Counted from the stretch's first letter, positions 16,675 to 26,841 are shown. The stretch is DNA of 64,000 nucleotides from Clostridia bacterium (GCA_902363595.1 CABJAP010000015.1:27956-91955); one strand, 5' to 3'. Made by a program: numbers and translations. Notes: generated by a model from the letters alone, not told the origin.

Positions 16675-19452
16675 TTAACCAATATATTTCTGCAGAATTT
16701 CTATTAAAAAATTCACATCGATGGGCTTTGGAATGTGTTCATTTATTCCGACATTATAGGCTTTTCCGATATCAGCGGTAAAAGCGTTGGCAGTTAAAGC
16801 CAGAATCGGGATTGATTTGGCATCCTTTCGTTTTAGACTGCGGATCTTTTCTGTGGCTTCATAGCCATCCATGACCGGCATTTGAATGTCCATCAGAATT
16901 ACATCATAGTATTTGGATGATGATTCTTCAAACATATCCAGGGCGCGCTTTCCATTTTCTGCATACTCCACAATCATTCCCTGCATTTGGAGCAGTTCCA
17001 GAGCAATCTCGCGATTCAGATCATTGTCTTCTACCAGCAGCGCGCGTTTGCCAAAAAGGCCCGAAGGCGTCTCTTCCATCCGCATATTTGAGGTGTCAAC
17101 TCTGCCGCTGGAAAGGAGCATGTGAAGAACATGGAGCACCTTGGATTTGAAGAGGGGTTTGGTGATAAAGGCATCAGCGCCGGCTTGCAGAAATTCTTCT
17201 TCTATATTGGAGTAATCATAAGCGGATATTATAATGACAGGAACATCCTTTCCCAGCTTTTGGCGAATCGTTTTCAGAGTTGTCATGCCGTCCATCTCCG
17301 GCATCTTCCAGTCCAAAATAACGGCAGAGAAATCATCGCTGCATTCATGTGCCTCACATACGCGGATGATGGCTTCCTCGCCGGATAGAACCCAATAACC
17401 CCGCATGCCCAGTTCATTTAAGAGAGCAGCCACGTTTACACATGTGGCCTTATCGTCATCGACGACAAGAATAGGAAGTCCCATTAGTTCGCTATCACAA
17501 GAGAATTCTTCATCGATCAGCTCAAAGGGAAGGGTGACGGTGAACTGACTTCCCTTATTGAGCTCACTCTTTACATCGATAGAACCGTTCATCATACAAA
17601 CAATATTTTCCGTAATGGCCATTCCCAGACCTGTTCCCTGAATCTTGCTGATTCGTGAATCGGCGGCCCGTGAAAAAGGTTCAAATAAATGGGGTATAAA
17701 CTCTTCCGGCATACCAATCCCGTTGTCTGTGAAGGAGAACTCAAACTGTCCTTTGCTTTCAATCGGAGAAGAGCCTTCTTTAATTCTCATGGATACAGTT
17801 CCGCCCTCGGGCGTGTATTTGATAGAATTGGACAGCAAGTTCATTAAGACTTGCTGTAATCGATCGCCATCCGCAATAATCGTTTCATGCTGTACATCAC
17901 AGACGCTTATATTAAGCTCCAGCTGTTTTTTGCTAATCAAAGGTCTGCATATATCTGAGATATTCTGGATCAGCTCCGGCAGGTGAATTTCCTCAGGCGC
18001 TAAATCAATTTTTCCACTTTCTATTTTGGACATGTCCAAGACTTCGTTGATGAGGCCGAGAAGATGACGGCTGGAGACATTGATTTTGCTCAGACAGTCA
18101 TGTACTTTATCCGGTGATGTGAGGTTCATTTGGGCAATCGCCGTCATTCCCATAATGGCGTTCATTGGCGTTCGAATATCGTGGGACATGGAAGACAGAA
18201 AGTTGGTCTTGGCCGAGCTGGCTATTCTGGCTGCCTGATAGGCATCTTCCAGAGCTTTGCGCTGTCTTTCCTGTTCTAGGCGTTCGGCGGTCACATCAAT
18301 GCCCAGGCTGTAAAAGGAGGGTATTCCGTCCCAACTATCCTCGGCGGCGGCATAAGAAAGCGTCAAGGTCAAGATTCTTGTTTCGCCGCTGCGTGTAATA
18401 ATCCGAACTTCCGTAATCATACTTTTGCCGGAGGATTGCATGTTTTCCATGATCGGAATCAAGCGTTCCAGATCGTCCGGATGCACATAGGTGCATTGGG
18501 AGTGAAGCTCCGTTTCAAATTGTTCTTTTGTATAACCGATTAGATTCAGGAATTCGGCGCCGTACCAGAGAATAGTGCTGTAATCTCTCGCATCCAGGCG
18601 GGCAGAACCCCCGGGAATTGATTTGAGCAGAGCATCCCGCTCCCGGTCTTTTTTTGCCAGCTTGAATTCTGTGCTGTACATGTCGTGAGAGAGTTCAATG
18701 CGTGCCGTATGTCCATCCCAAATAATAAGCTTGTTTTTGATCATAAAAGTCCGATCCAGAACAGGATTGAAGAATTCCCATTTATACACCTCATTGGGAT
18801 TCAGTTTGGAGTTGGTGCAAAAAGGACAAGGAGAAGTCCGGCCTTGGATAACCTCATAACATTTTCGGCCGATTACATCTTCTTCGCGGGCCTTCAGGGT
18901 GTCCAGAGAGGTCTGATTTACGTACAAGAGTTCATAGGTGTCTATGTCGCTGACATAGGCGTTCCCCTCATATTCTTCCAAGATCCATTCGAAATACTGG
19001 CGTTGACGGTCCTTTTCCAAGACAAGATCAGTGATATCGGAATGAACAGCAAGAAAGACAGGGTGTCCTTCGATCATTTCGCCAGTAAAAGTTCCTCTTG
19101 TGCGCACCCAAATAAAGCTACCGTTTTTAGAAGGCATGCGGTAGTCAACTGTGAATGAGGTCTGTGCCAATTCCATCGCAGTTCTCGCAGCATCTTTGAG
19201 TTTGTCTAGCTCCTGGAGATGATTGGTAAAGTACTGAGTGAGGGTTCTAAAAAGGGAGTGAAACTCCTCCTTTGCAAAACCGATGCTTTTATAAAAATGG
19301 CTGTTTGCCCATAGGAGCGATAAGGTACTTTCGCATATGTATTTGCCGGCGCTGCAGCCGATGGTCTCTATGAGTGAATTGGATAGCTCCGTTGTACAGG
19401 CTGCAGGGATATTCCAATTTTCTTCCATATTGAGATTTTTTTGATGCTTCAT
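16675..19452 (-). CDS. Soluble hybrid histidine kinase (PAS x3, HisKA-HATPase, two receivers)
   Basis: A 925-residue protein without membrane segments. Three PAS-like domains (~30-145, ~155-265, ~285-395) precede the phospho-acceptor His424 (SMSHDIRTPMN), an ATPase domain (~530-645; GIGMP, GTGLGMAI) and two receivers, with Asp in AVILDWKMPEMDG and in VILMDIQMPVMDG. PAS2 carries Cys198, Cys209 and Cys212 (SPCPFC), which could hold a metal or redox switch. No HPt domain or output domain follows, so the signal must pass to another protein. AGAGGAG lies before the start. It is downstream of the PrpR-like activator and upstream of the GntR gene, all on the minus strand. Confidence 0.9.
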   Translation of the reverse strand: MKHQKNLNMEENWNIPAACTTELSNSLIETIGCSAGKYICESTLSLLWANSHFYKSIGFAKEEFHSLFRTLTQYFTNHLQELDKLKDAARTAMELAQTSFTVDYRMPSKNGSFIWVRTRGTFTGEMIEGHPVFLAVHSDITDLVLEKDRQRQYFEWILEEYEGNAYVSDIDTYELLYVNQTSLDTLKAREEDVIGRKCYEVIQGRTSPCPFCTNSKLNPNEVYKWEFFNPVLDRTFMIKNKLIIWDGHTARIELSHDMYSTEFKLAKKDRERDALLKSIPGGSARLDARDYSTILWYGAEFLNLIGYTKEQFETELHSQCTYVHPDDLERLIPIMENMQSSGKSMITEVRIITRSGETRILTLTLSYAAAEDSWDGIPSFYSLGIDVTAERLEQERQRKALEDAYQAARIASSAKTNFLSSMSHDIRTPMNAIMGMTAIAQMNLTSPDKVHDCLSKINVSSRHLLGLINEVLDMSKIESGKIDLAPEEIHLPELIQNISDICRPLISKKQLELNISVCDVQHETIIADGDRLQQVLMNLLSNSIKYTPEGGTVSMRIKEGSSPIESKGQFEFSFTDNGIGMPEEFIPHLFEPFSRAADSRISKIQGTGLGMAITENIVCMMNGSIDVKSELNKGSQFTVTLPFELIDEEFSCDSELMGLPILVVDDDKATCVNVAALLNELGMRGYWVLSGEEAIIRVCEAHECSDDFSAVILDWKMPEMDGMTTLKTIRQKLGKDVPVIIISAYDYSNIEEEFLQAGADAFITKPLFKSKVLHVLHMLLSSGRVDTSNMRMEETPSGLFGKRALLVEDNDLNREIALELLQMQGMIVEYAENGKRALDMFEESSSKYYDVILMDIQMPVMDGYEATEKIRSLKRKDAKSIPILALTANAFTADIGKAYNVGINEHIPKPIDVNFLIEILQKYIG

Positions 19453-19551
19453 ATATTCAACTCCTCTTTACGACAAACTGCTTGGGAACTACCTAGTTCA
19501 TATTATATCTAGTTGAACAGATAAAAGCAATGATAAAAAGGAAATCAATTT

Positions 19552-21432
19552 TTATGTCAGCTCATACTTTTTCATTTTCCTCCATAAGGTCGAAGGATCA
19601 ATGCCCAGGGCCCTTGCTGCTGCAGCTTTGTTTCCGCCGCACTGCTCCAGCGTGGACAAAATCACCTCTTTCTGCAGATCCTTCAGCTTGCCGCTGGAAG
19701 CCGCAGAGATAGGTGCTGCGGTTAAGGCCGATGAATCGATGGTCTCCCGTAAGAGCGTTTCGTCAATGGATGACTTCTCGCAAAGAATGACCGTCCGCTC
19801 AATGATATTGGAAAGCTCGCGGACGTTGCCGTAAAGGGGGAGATTTTCCAAAACCTGCAGTGCCTGGGGAGCGATGCTGGTAATATATTTATCATGCTGA
19901 TGATTAAACTTGTTCAGCAGAGCGTATGCCAGATCCTTGATATCCTCCTTACGTTCCCTCAGCGGCGGCAGCTTGAGTTCCAAAACGCATAGGCGATAAT
20001 ACAAATCCTCTTTGAACTTGCCTTCACGGATCAGCTGCAGCAGATTTTTGTTGGAGGAACAAATGACTCTGATGTCCACATGAATGATTTTATCCCCGCC
20101 TACGCGGATCACATCTCCTTCCTGGATAACTCGGAGGAGTTTGGATTGTGTGGTAATGGGAATCTCGCTGATTTCATCCAGGAAAATGGTTCCGCCGTCG
20201 GCAAGCTCGAAAAATCCCATTTTCCCTTCTTTATTGGCACCGGTAAAGGCGCCTTTCGCATACCCGAATAACTCACTTTCAATTAGATTTTCTGGAAGAG
20301 AAGCGCAGTTTACAGGGACCCAGGGCTGGGTCTTTCTTCTGCTGGTATTATGGATACTCTGGGCAAAGAGTTCCTTGCCGGTTCCGGTTTCACCGGAAAT
20401 TAAAACGGCGCTGTCATATTTGGCATATATTTCAGCCTTTTCTTTGGCAGCGGTGATGGCTTTGCTGGTTCCCTTAATATCGGCGAAATAATGTTCCGCC
20501 CATAAGCCCTGGACATATAAGTGCTTTCTGGTCTTATGACGCAGCTCCTGGATTTCCGAAACCTTTTTAACGGAGATAACGCTTCCCTGTTCCTCTCCAT
20601 GCACGATTACCGGAAGTTTATTTAGGATTACCAGAGTATACTGAGAAGGATCTTCCAGCTGGTCGGGTGTGACTGTATCGATATCCACGACATGATTTTG
20701 CTGCAGAGCATCGTCAAAGCGAAGACCCAAAAGAGAACCGTTAAAAATCCGTTCCGCGGCAGGATTGGCTCGGAGAATTCGTTGATTTACATCGACGGCG
20801 ATGATTCCTTCCGAGGTGGCCTGGAGAATTGCATTATCAAGCTCACTTTTCTTTTCTTTTTCAATCATCTCTGCAGCGATGGATTGTGCATTGAGGATCG
20901 TAGTCTGAATGACCAGCTCGTCCACGTTGACTTCAATCCCTTGTTTTCCATAACGCTGGGCCTGTTTTACCGCCCGATAACCGCCGATGATCACTTCATA
21001 TCCTTCTGAGAGCATATCTAACGTCTGCTCCTCAATGGTCTTTTCCATATCCAATTCACAAAATCGAATGCAGTTTTGTTCCACCCCTAAAAATTCCAAG
21101 CCTTTTTGCAAATAGTGAAACAACGGAGCTGTCCCAATATGGACGATCCGGTTAGAATAGGACAATGCTTTTTTTGCGGCAATGGCAGCTTCCAGCCCGC
21201 TGAAAGGCATTTCCAACAGAGAAATGGAAACTTCCCTCTTTAAATATTGGTAGGCAAGACCGGTAGAAATAATAATTCGGGTACCCCTGGCAATCAGATC
21301 ATTAGCAATGCTTACAGCATCATGTTCCGTGGCCTTATAGAGCGGGTAATCCAGATTAAGCTCTTTTAAGACCTCTTTGGTGGTGTTGTAGGTAAGGGTA
21401 TTGGGCAGAATAATCGCTACAGAATAATCCAT
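19552..21432 (-). CDS. PrpR-like sigma-54-dependent activator
   Basis: A 626-residue enhancer-binding protein: a PrpR_N-type ligand domain (~10-180; IIISTGLAYQYLK, EVIIGGYRAVKQAQRYG), a PAS domain (~195-300), AAA+ with Walker A GETGTGKE (347-354), GAFTGA (394-399) and Walker B GGTIFLDEI (413-421), and a C-terminal Fis-type HTH (NKAAAARALGIDPSTLWRKM). PrpR_N domains bind acids, CoA esters or amine-derived effectors. GGAGG precedes the start. It is divergent from a sigma-54 promoter at 21669, and a TTGCA-N3-TGCAA site lies in the shared gap, so it most likely activates the 21.7 kb operon and the other units with the same site. Confidence 0.92.
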   Translation of the reverse strand: MDYSVAIILPNTLTYNTTKEVLKELNLDYPLYKATEHDAVSIANDLIARGTRIIISTGLAYQYLKREVSISLLEMPFSGLEAAIAAKKALSYSNRIVHIGTAPLFHYLQKGLEFLGVEQNCIRFCELDMEKTIEEQTLDMLSEGYEVIIGGYRAVKQAQRYGKQGIEVNVDELVIQTTILNAQSIAAEMIEKEKKSELDNAILQATSEGIIAVDVNQRILRANPAAERIFNGSLLGLRFDDALQQNHVVDIDTVTPDQLEDPSQYTLVILNKLPVIVHGEEQGSVISVKKVSEIQELRHKTRKHLYVQGLWAEHYFADIKGTSKAITAAKEKAEIYAKYDSAVLISGETGTGKELFAQSIHNTSRRKTQPWVPVNCASLPENLIESELFGYAKGAFTGANKEGKMGFFELADGGTIFLDEISEIPITTQSKLLRVIQEGDVIRVGGDKIIHVDIRVICSSNKNLLQLIREGKFKEDLYYRLCVLELKLPPLRERKEDIKDLAYALLNKFNHQHDKYITSIAPQALQVLENLPLYGNVRELSNIIERTVILCEKSSIDETLLRETIDSSALTAAPISAASSGKLKDLQKEVILSTLEQCGGNKAAAARALGIDPSTLWRKMKKYELT

Positions 21433-21525
21433 ATGTACCTCCGTAAAAGGGAATTGGCGTTGGAATAATATGTACCAATCTTAGCATGCGCTAGAGGAAA
21501 ATGCAAGAAAAAGCCTTGCGCATCA

Positions 21526-21538
21526 TTGCATAATGCAA
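21526..21538. promoter_or_regulatory. Upstream activator site TTGCA-TAA-TGCAA
   Basis: Perfect palindrome in the 304-bp gap between the divergent activator gene and the isomerase gene, centred ~139 bp before the -24 element at 21671. The same motif recurs at 30961 and in the 37.3-37.5 kb cluster. The gap contains no other gene. Confidence 0.65.
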
Positions 21539-21668
21539 AGGTGAACGGCATTTTACAATGATAAATTTCTTCCTATGGGTCGGATTTTACGCCTGAATTT
21601 ATTGAAAAGTCGAATATTTGTAAGAATTTCAGCGATTTGTAACATCTTGTAACAGATTGTTAATTTTT

Positions 21669-21685
21669 TTGGCACAGACTTTGCG
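21669..21685 (+). promoter_or_regulatory. Sigma-54 (-24/-12) promoter of the nine-gene operon
   Basis: TTGGCAC (21669-21675), five bases, TTGCG (21681-21685). The -24 half is a perfect consensus. The first gene starts 52 bp downstream. Confidence 0.88.
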
Positions 21686-21736
21686 TTATATAGGAGCAAA
21701 GGTCAAAACAGGCTGTGACATACAAGGAGGTTGAAA

Positions 21737-22528
21737 ATGAAATATTGTTTGAATATTGAAGAATTGTTCCCGGAACTGGATTTTTACGATCGATTTAAGG
21801 CGGCAAAAGAAGCAGGTTACGATTATGTGGAGTTCTGGGGCTGGCAGGAGAAGGACGTTAAACGGATTAAAGAAGAATGTCAAAAGCATGACTTGAAGAT
21901 CAGCGGTTTCAAAGGGGATTTGGACTGGTCTCTCTGTGATAACACAGTCAGCGGGGACTTTCTTGACTGGATGAAAAAATCCATTGAAACAGCTAAGTTT
22001 TTTAACTGTGACTCGATCATCGTACATTCCAATTCCATCGGAGAGGACGGATCGTCGAATTTCAACCAGGTCTATAGTCCGCAGCGGCAGATCGCCAATA
22101 TTACCAGCACGCTGGTCAAGGCGGCACCGATTCTGGAAAAAGAGGGGATTACCATGTGGCTGGAGCCTCTCAACAATCTTGGCGATCTGGCCGGTATGTT
22201 TCTGGTAGACGCAGGCGTAACGGCAGATATCATCCGCGCCGTCGGCTCGCCTAATATAAAGATGCTCTGCGACCTGTTCCATATGCAGATCATGCATGGA
22301 GACCTGGCTAATCACATGCTGCAGAATTTGGACATCATGAATTATATCCACATTGCGGACGCACCTGACAGAGGCCAGCCTGGAACAGGGGAGATCAACT
22401 ATCAGTTCCTATTGACCAGTCTTAAGAAAAATGGATTTGACGGCATCGTCTGTTTTGAAATTACACCTCAGGGAAACACCCAAGAAGTGTTGGCTTCTTT
22501 TGATGAGCTTCGTGCGAAAGTAGAATAG
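21737..22528 (+). CDS. Hydroxypyruvate-isomerase-like sugar isomerase/epimerase (TIM barrel)
   Basis: Start ATG at 21737 is 6 bp after AAGGAGG; 263 residues. The xylose-isomerase-like barrel is recognisable, and HIADAPDRGQPGTGEINY is close to the hydroxypyruvate isomerase signature (HIQ-AD-PGR-EPGTGEINY). Metal-binding acids are expected in MWLEPLN, MLCDLFH and VCFEITP. The family interconverts hydroxypyruvate and tartronate semialdehyde, or epimerises keto-sugars and keto acids. As first gene of the operon it may act on a keto intermediate made by the SDRs. Precise substrate is inference. Confidence 0.8.
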   Translation: MKYCLNIEELFPELDFYDRFKAAKEAGYDYVEFWGWQEKDVKRIKEECQKHDLKISGFKGDLDWSLCDNTVSGDFLDWMKKSIETAKFFNCDSIIVHSNSIGEDGSSNFNQVYSPQRQIANITSTLVKAAPILEKEGITMWLEPLNNLGDLAGMFLVDAGVTADIIRAVGSPNIKMLCDLFHMQIMHGDLANHMLQNLDIMNYIHIADAPDRGQPGTGEINYQFLLTSLKKNGFDGIVCFEITPQGNTQEVLASFDELRAKVE

Positions 22529-22552
22529 GACAAAATGCAGGAGGAAATGACA

Positions 22553-23335
22553 ATGGAGTTAACAGGAAGAAATTGTGTGGTCAGCGGGGCGGCTGGCGGT
22601 ATCGGATTCGCTGTCTCTGAAAAGTATGCGAAAAGCGGTGCCAATGTGGTCATGCTTGATGTCAATATGAAGACGCTGGAACGGGCTGTGGAAAAAATTG
22701 AAGCCTATGATGTAAAAGCGCTCCCCATGGTAGTCGATCTTGCTTCTGTGGCGGAAATTGAAAAAGCCATGGAAATTGTCGACCAATCCTTTGGAGCCGT
22801 AAATGCTCTGGCTAACTGCGCGGGCGTCTCCCTTTACGGCGATCTGCTGGAGTATACGGAGAAAAATTGGGATTTAAGCCTGGACATCAACTTAAAAGGA
22901 ACGTTTTTTCTTTCCCAGGCCGCAGCGAAGAATATGGTCAAACATGGCGTGAAAAATGGAAAAATCGTTTCAGTATCCTCCCAGGCCGGCCGGGTAGGTG
23001 AACAAGGCGGACATGCATACGGAGCTTCAAAAGCAGGGATTTGTATGCTGGCGCAGACGATGGCGCTGGATTTAGCCAAATATGGCATCTGCTGCACGGC
23101 CATCGCTCCGGGAATTACCGATACGCCACTGTTCCGCAATTATCTGAAAAACGGAGCGGAAATGGCAGGAATGACAGAACAGGAATTTGAAAAAATGCGT
23201 GCACAGAAAATTCCGCTGGGACGGTTTGCCAGGACAGACGAAATTGCGGATCTGATCTGGTTTCTGTCCAGCGACAAAGCAAATTATATTACCGGTGCAA
23301 CCATTGATATCACCGGGGGAAACGTTAATGTATAA
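22553..23335 (+). CDS. Short-chain dehydrogenase/reductase A
   Basis: The ATG at 22553 behind GCAGGAGG is preferred over 22535; 260 residues. Classical SDR features: VSGAAGGIG nucleotide loop, NCAG (NNAG variant), Ser and Tyr-x3-Lys (YGASKAG), and ITGATIDITGG at the end. It is strongly similar along its whole length to the SDR at 27524 (shared LGAVNALANCAG-like, LEYTEENWDLSLD, YGICCTAIAPG and DIGTGG-type blocks), so the two are paralogues from one duplication. Confidence 0.9.
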   Translation: MELTGRNCVVSGAAGGIGFAVSEKYAKSGANVVMLDVNMKTLERAVEKIEAYDVKALPMVVDLASVAEIEKAMEIVDQSFGAVNALANCAGVSLYGDLLEYTEKNWDLSLDINLKGTFFLSQAAAKNMVKHGVKNGKIVSVSSQAGRVGEQGGHAYGASKAGICMLAQTMALDLAKYGICCTAIAPGITDTPLFRNYLKNGAEMAGMTEQEFEKMRAQKIPLGRFARTDEIADLIWFLSSDKANYITGATIDITGGNVNV

Positions 23336-23363
23336 CAAATTATGAGAGAAAAGGAGAAGAACA

Positions 23364-24458
23364 ATGGCAGAAAAATTTATTGCAGGACCGAGTCCGAATA
23401 TCGCTTTTACAGACGATAAGATCGGCAGAATGAAAAAAGAAGTCTTTTACATGAGTGACGAAGAAGTCGATAAAGAGCTGGAAGCGTTCGGATTCCCGGC
23501 GCCTCCTGAACTTTGCAAAGCCGGATCCTATATTCAGACAACACCCGGCAAGGAGCAGGATGAGATCCGAAAAAAGAACGATGTGGTACTGATCCCAATC
23601 GGATGTACCGAAGACCATGGACCTATGAATCCATCCGGTATGGATACCTTCATGGTGACCGCCATTGCAGAAGGTGTCAGAAGATATACCTTAAACCACG
23701 GTCCCCAGGTCAGTATCGCTTTCCCGCCGCTCCTTTACGGCGTCCATCCCCAGAGCCATGTGGGTATGGACGGAACCATCGTACTTCATGAGGAAACCGC
23801 CATCAGCATGCTGAAAGATGTCATGCTGGGGTTATGGAACTCGGGATATCGCAAGATGATCTTAATCAACAACCATGGGCATCTGCCGGTACTGCAGACA
23901 GCAGTTTGGAAGTTCATGAAAGAATATCAGCTCCCGGGGATCTACCGGATTGTTGACTGGCACAGAGCCGTAAGAGAAATGTTTGCCTTAAAGGAATGGG
24001 GCGGTCAGTTTGAAACCATGTTTACCCATGCCTGCGAGGCTGAGACCGGATGCGGTCTGCTGTGTTTTCCGGATATGGTCAATATGGACTATGTGGAAAA
24101 TGGAGCCGGCGCGGGCGTGCTGCCGGGCGGACATTTTGACGGCAGCGTGGATGACACCCATCCCAGCCGCTGGGAAGACGGAGAAGGCCATAATGTAATG
24201 GCGTTTGTCGCCACGCCCAACGGAGTAGCCGGAAAAGCTACGGCCGCTACGGCAGATAAACTGAAGAAACCTTATCTGGCTATTATGAAATATCTGGTCA
24301 TGCTGATCGATGAATATTTGGAAGCTTATCCGCCGGGAACGGTTCCTGATCCGGAAAAAACGACCCTCAGAACGAAGGAAGAACTGGCGCCTTATCTGAA
24401 AGAGCCCCATACAGAAGGCTGGAAGTCGGTATACGGTTTGTCCAAGACGATTTTATAA
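23364..24458 (+). CDS. Creatininase-family metallohydrolase
   Basis: A 364-residue amidohydrolase of the creatininase fold. Likely metal ligands are E83 and H85 (GCTEDHGP), D94 (PSGMDTF) and the His residues of INNHGHLPV, with a late Glu in HACEAETGCG. Family members open cyclic amides (creatinine), deformylate or cleave diketo-cyclitols (the IolN type of some inositol pathways). Its place between SDRs and an isomerase would suit ring opening of an oxidised cyclic compound. That role is inference; the family call is firm. Confidence 0.85.
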   Translation: MAEKFIAGPSPNIAFTDDKIGRMKKEVFYMSDEEVDKELEAFGFPAPPELCKAGSYIQTTPGKEQDEIRKKNDVVLIPIGCTEDHGPMNPSGMDTFMVTAIAEGVRRYTLNHGPQVSIAFPPLLYGVHPQSHVGMDGTIVLHEETAISMLKDVMLGLWNSGYRKMILINNHGHLPVLQTAVWKFMKEYQLPGIYRIVDWHRAVREMFALKEWGGQFETMFTHACEAETGCGLLCFPDMVNMDYVENGAGAGVLPGGHFDGSVDDTHPSRWEDGEGHNVMAFVATPNGVAGKATAATADKLKKPYLAIMKYLVMLIDEYLEAYPPGTVPDPEKTTLRTKEELAPYLKEPHTEGWKSVYGLSKTIL

Positions 24459-24472
24459 GAAAGGAGGAAAGC

Positions 24473-25261
24473 ATGAACGATTATAAACTTACCGGCAAGG
24501 TGGCGATTATTACCGGCGCAGGCCAGGGGATCGGCAAAGCAGCCGCCCTTGCCGCGGCAAACAGCGGAGCTTCGGTGATCCTCTGCGGAAGAACATTGGA
24601 AAAGCTTGAAAAAGCCGCAGAAGAGATTCGGGCTCTCGGTGTCAAGGCGCTGCCAGTGAAAATGGATGTCACAAACCTGGCGGACATTGAGCGGGTGGTT
24701 GCTGAAGGCGTTAAAGAGTTCGGGCATATCGATATTCTGTTCAACTGCGCGGGTATCTGGAAGCCTTCAAAACTGGTGGATTTGGAACCGGAATTCTGGG
24801 ACAACATGATGGACATTAACCTCAAGGGAGCGGTATTCATGTCCAGAGAAGTAGCCAGACATATGATCAAAAACGGCATCCATGGAACCATCGAACTCAT
24901 CTCTTCCCAGGCGGGGAAAGTGGGAGAATACGGTAATTCCACCTACGGTGCCTCAAAATCAGCCATGGATGCCTGGTGTCAGGCGGTGGCTCTGGAGTTG
25001 GGTGAATATGACATCAATGTGGTGGCTGTCGCTCCGGGGTTCACTTACACAGAGATGTTAAAGGATGTATACGCCAAGCGGGGTGCGCTGGAAGGAAACG
25101 ATCCGGAAAGCTACGCACAGGAAGTCGCTGCTGGCGTGCCGCTGAAAAGAATGGCTGCCCCGGAAGAAGTGGGGAGCATGATGGCTTATCTTGCATCGGA
25201 AGATGCATCTTATATCACCGGTGTCGTACTGACCATTGCCGGTGGAAATATAACTGTATAA
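24473..25261 (+). CDS. Short-chain dehydrogenase/reductase B
   Basis: A 262-residue classical SDR: ITGAGQGIG, NCAG, SSQAG with YGASKSA (Tyr-x3-Lys), GVVLTIAGG at the C-terminus. AAAGGAGG lies before the start, 14 bp after the creatininase gene. It is more distant from SDR A and C than they are from each other, so it probably handles a different intermediate. NAD preference is suggested by the acidic-poor CGRT after strand 2, which would instead favour NADP; not certain. Confidence 0.88.
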   Translation: MNDYKLTGKVAIITGAGQGIGKAAALAAANSGASVILCGRTLEKLEKAAEEIRALGVKALPVKMDVTNLADIERVVAEGVKEFGHIDILFNCAGIWKPSKLVDLEPEFWDNMMDINLKGAVFMSREVARHMIKNGIHGTIELISSQAGKVGEYGNSTYGASKSAMDAWCQAVALELGEYDINVVAVAPGFTYTEMLKDVYAKRGALEGNDPESYAQEVAAGVPLKRMAAPEEVGSMMAYLASEDASYITGVVLTIAGGNITV

Positions 25262-25344
25262 AGCTGAGCAGGGGGTTTGACTCTGATCAGTTCTACTGTC
25301 GTTATTATTTGAGTTTACAAAAATTTTTAAAAGGAGAACTTATT

Positions 25345-26841
25345 ATGACAGAGAATGGAAACACTTTGAACAACCAAGGTACTGGTCTGAAAGGCAGTAT
25401 GGGCGTCGGCGCTCTGGTTATGACGGTATTGGCGTTTTCCGCGCTGCTTTCAACCGCGACCGGATTCATCCCGCAGCTCTTGATCTACGGCAATGCAGAC
25501 GGCGGCCAGGGCAACTCGGCGCCATGGATTTATATCATCTGCATCATAACCCTGGGATTTTTTTCCGTTGGCTTTGCCAAAATGGGGACGGTAATGGAAA
25601 GGCCGGGAGGCTTCTACGCCTATATCACCGATGCCCTGGGCAAAAAGGTGGGGCTGGCGGCGGCCATGGTATCGGCCATTGGATATTCCCTCGTGGGCTT
25701 TTTCATGCCGGGACTGATGGCCATTGTTGTGGGCGGTCTGGTTGAGGGCGCAGGCGGTCCGGCTATTCCGTGGTGGATCTATGCCATCGCTTTCACCGTA
25801 TTATCCACATTGCTGGCATCCATGAGCATTGATTTTTCTGCAAAATTCCTATTTATTGTAATGTGTTTTGAAGCGGGGATCATGCTGATCTTTGATGCTT
25901 TGTGCTTTATAAATGGCTCTCCTGCCAATTCCGGCGGTCCCATGTTCAGCTTCATTGATGTTTCGACTGGAACCCTAGGCGTTGCCATGCTTTTTGCAAT
26001 GGGTAACTTTTATGGATTTGAGGCAACGGTTATCTACAGAGAAGAGTGTAAAGAACCAAAGAAAACGATCCCAAGAGCTACGTTTATCGCAGTATTCGGG
26101 ATTGGTATCTTCTACCTGCTGTGCGCATGGGGCTTCATCGCTCACTTTGGAGCAAGCAATGTAACAGCAGCAGCAGAAGCGGATTCAGCCAACCTGTTCA
26201 GCGGCGTCATGGCCGGGTTCCTGGGACCTTTTGCAGGCCACTTTATTCAGATCATTTCCATTATCTCCATCTTTGCCTCCGGTCTTGCGATCCAGAACGT
26301 TGGTGCAAGATACTTTTACTCCTTGGGAGTGGACTGCGTAATCCCCAAAGCTTTCGGCAAAATCCATCCGAAACAGCATTCCCCGTATGTTGCGGCTATT
26401 TCCATCGGTATCCTGTGGATCGTTCTCATCGTGATCCTGGGAATCATCTGCGGATTTGATGCGGAATACACCTACACCAGACCAAACGTAATCGGCAATC
26501 TGTGTGTGACTGCAATCCTGGGCCTGGTAGCTGTGGCAGTTCTGGTTTACATGAGAAAGAATGCAAAGAAATATAACTTCAGCCCATTCCATACGACTGT
26601 TTCTCCGATCATCGGACTGATCGGCATCGGCTTCACGGTAATCCTCTGTGCGTTGAACCTCAATCAGTTCCTGGGGACAGCCACCGGAGGGTCTGTGATC
26701 ATCGTTGGACTGATTGTCGTATATGTAATTGCGGCGCTCATCTATGCCAACTGGCTGCAGAAGAATAAGCCGGATACCTACTTGCGAATCGGGCGTTACG
26801 ATCCTGAAAATATGAGTGTTGATGAAATGGAAGAGATGTAA
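25345..26841 (+). CDS. APC-family amino acid/amine permease
   Basis: Start at 25345 follows AAAAGGAGA; an upstream codon at 25309 has no ribosome site. The 498-residue protein has about 12 membrane segments, with the APC features FAKMGTVMERPGGFYAYI in helix 2-3 and GFEATVIYREECKEPKKTIPRA in the helix 6-7 loop (in parts). These permeases import amino acids, amines or their derivatives. It is the only transporter in the 21.7-35.1 kb region and implies that the pathway's substrate carries an amino or similar charged group, in line with the aminotransferase downstream. Confidence 0.9.
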   Translation: MTENGNTLNNQGTGLKGSMGVGALVMTVLAFSALLSTATGFIPQLLIYGNADGGQGNSAPWIYIICIITLGFFSVGFAKMGTVMERPGGFYAYITDALGKKVGLAAAMVSAIGYSLVGFFMPGLMAIVVGGLVEGAGGPAIPWWIYAIAFTVLSTLLASMSIDFSAKFLFIVMCFEAGIMLIFDALCFINGSPANSGGPMFSFIDVSTGTLGVAMLFAMGNFYGFEATVIYREECKEPKKTIPRATFIAVFGIGIFYLLCAWGFIAHFGASNVTAAAEADSANLFSGVMAGFLGPFAGHFIQIISIISIFASGLAIQNVGARYFYSLGVDCVIPKAFGKIHPKQHSPYVAAISIGILWIVLIVILGIICGFDAEYTYTRPNVIGNLCVTAILGLVAVAVLVYMRKNAKKYNFSPFHTTVSPIIGLIGIGFTVILCALNLNQFLGTATGGSVIIVGLIVVYVIAALIYANWLQKNKPDTYLRIGRYDPENMSVDEMEEM

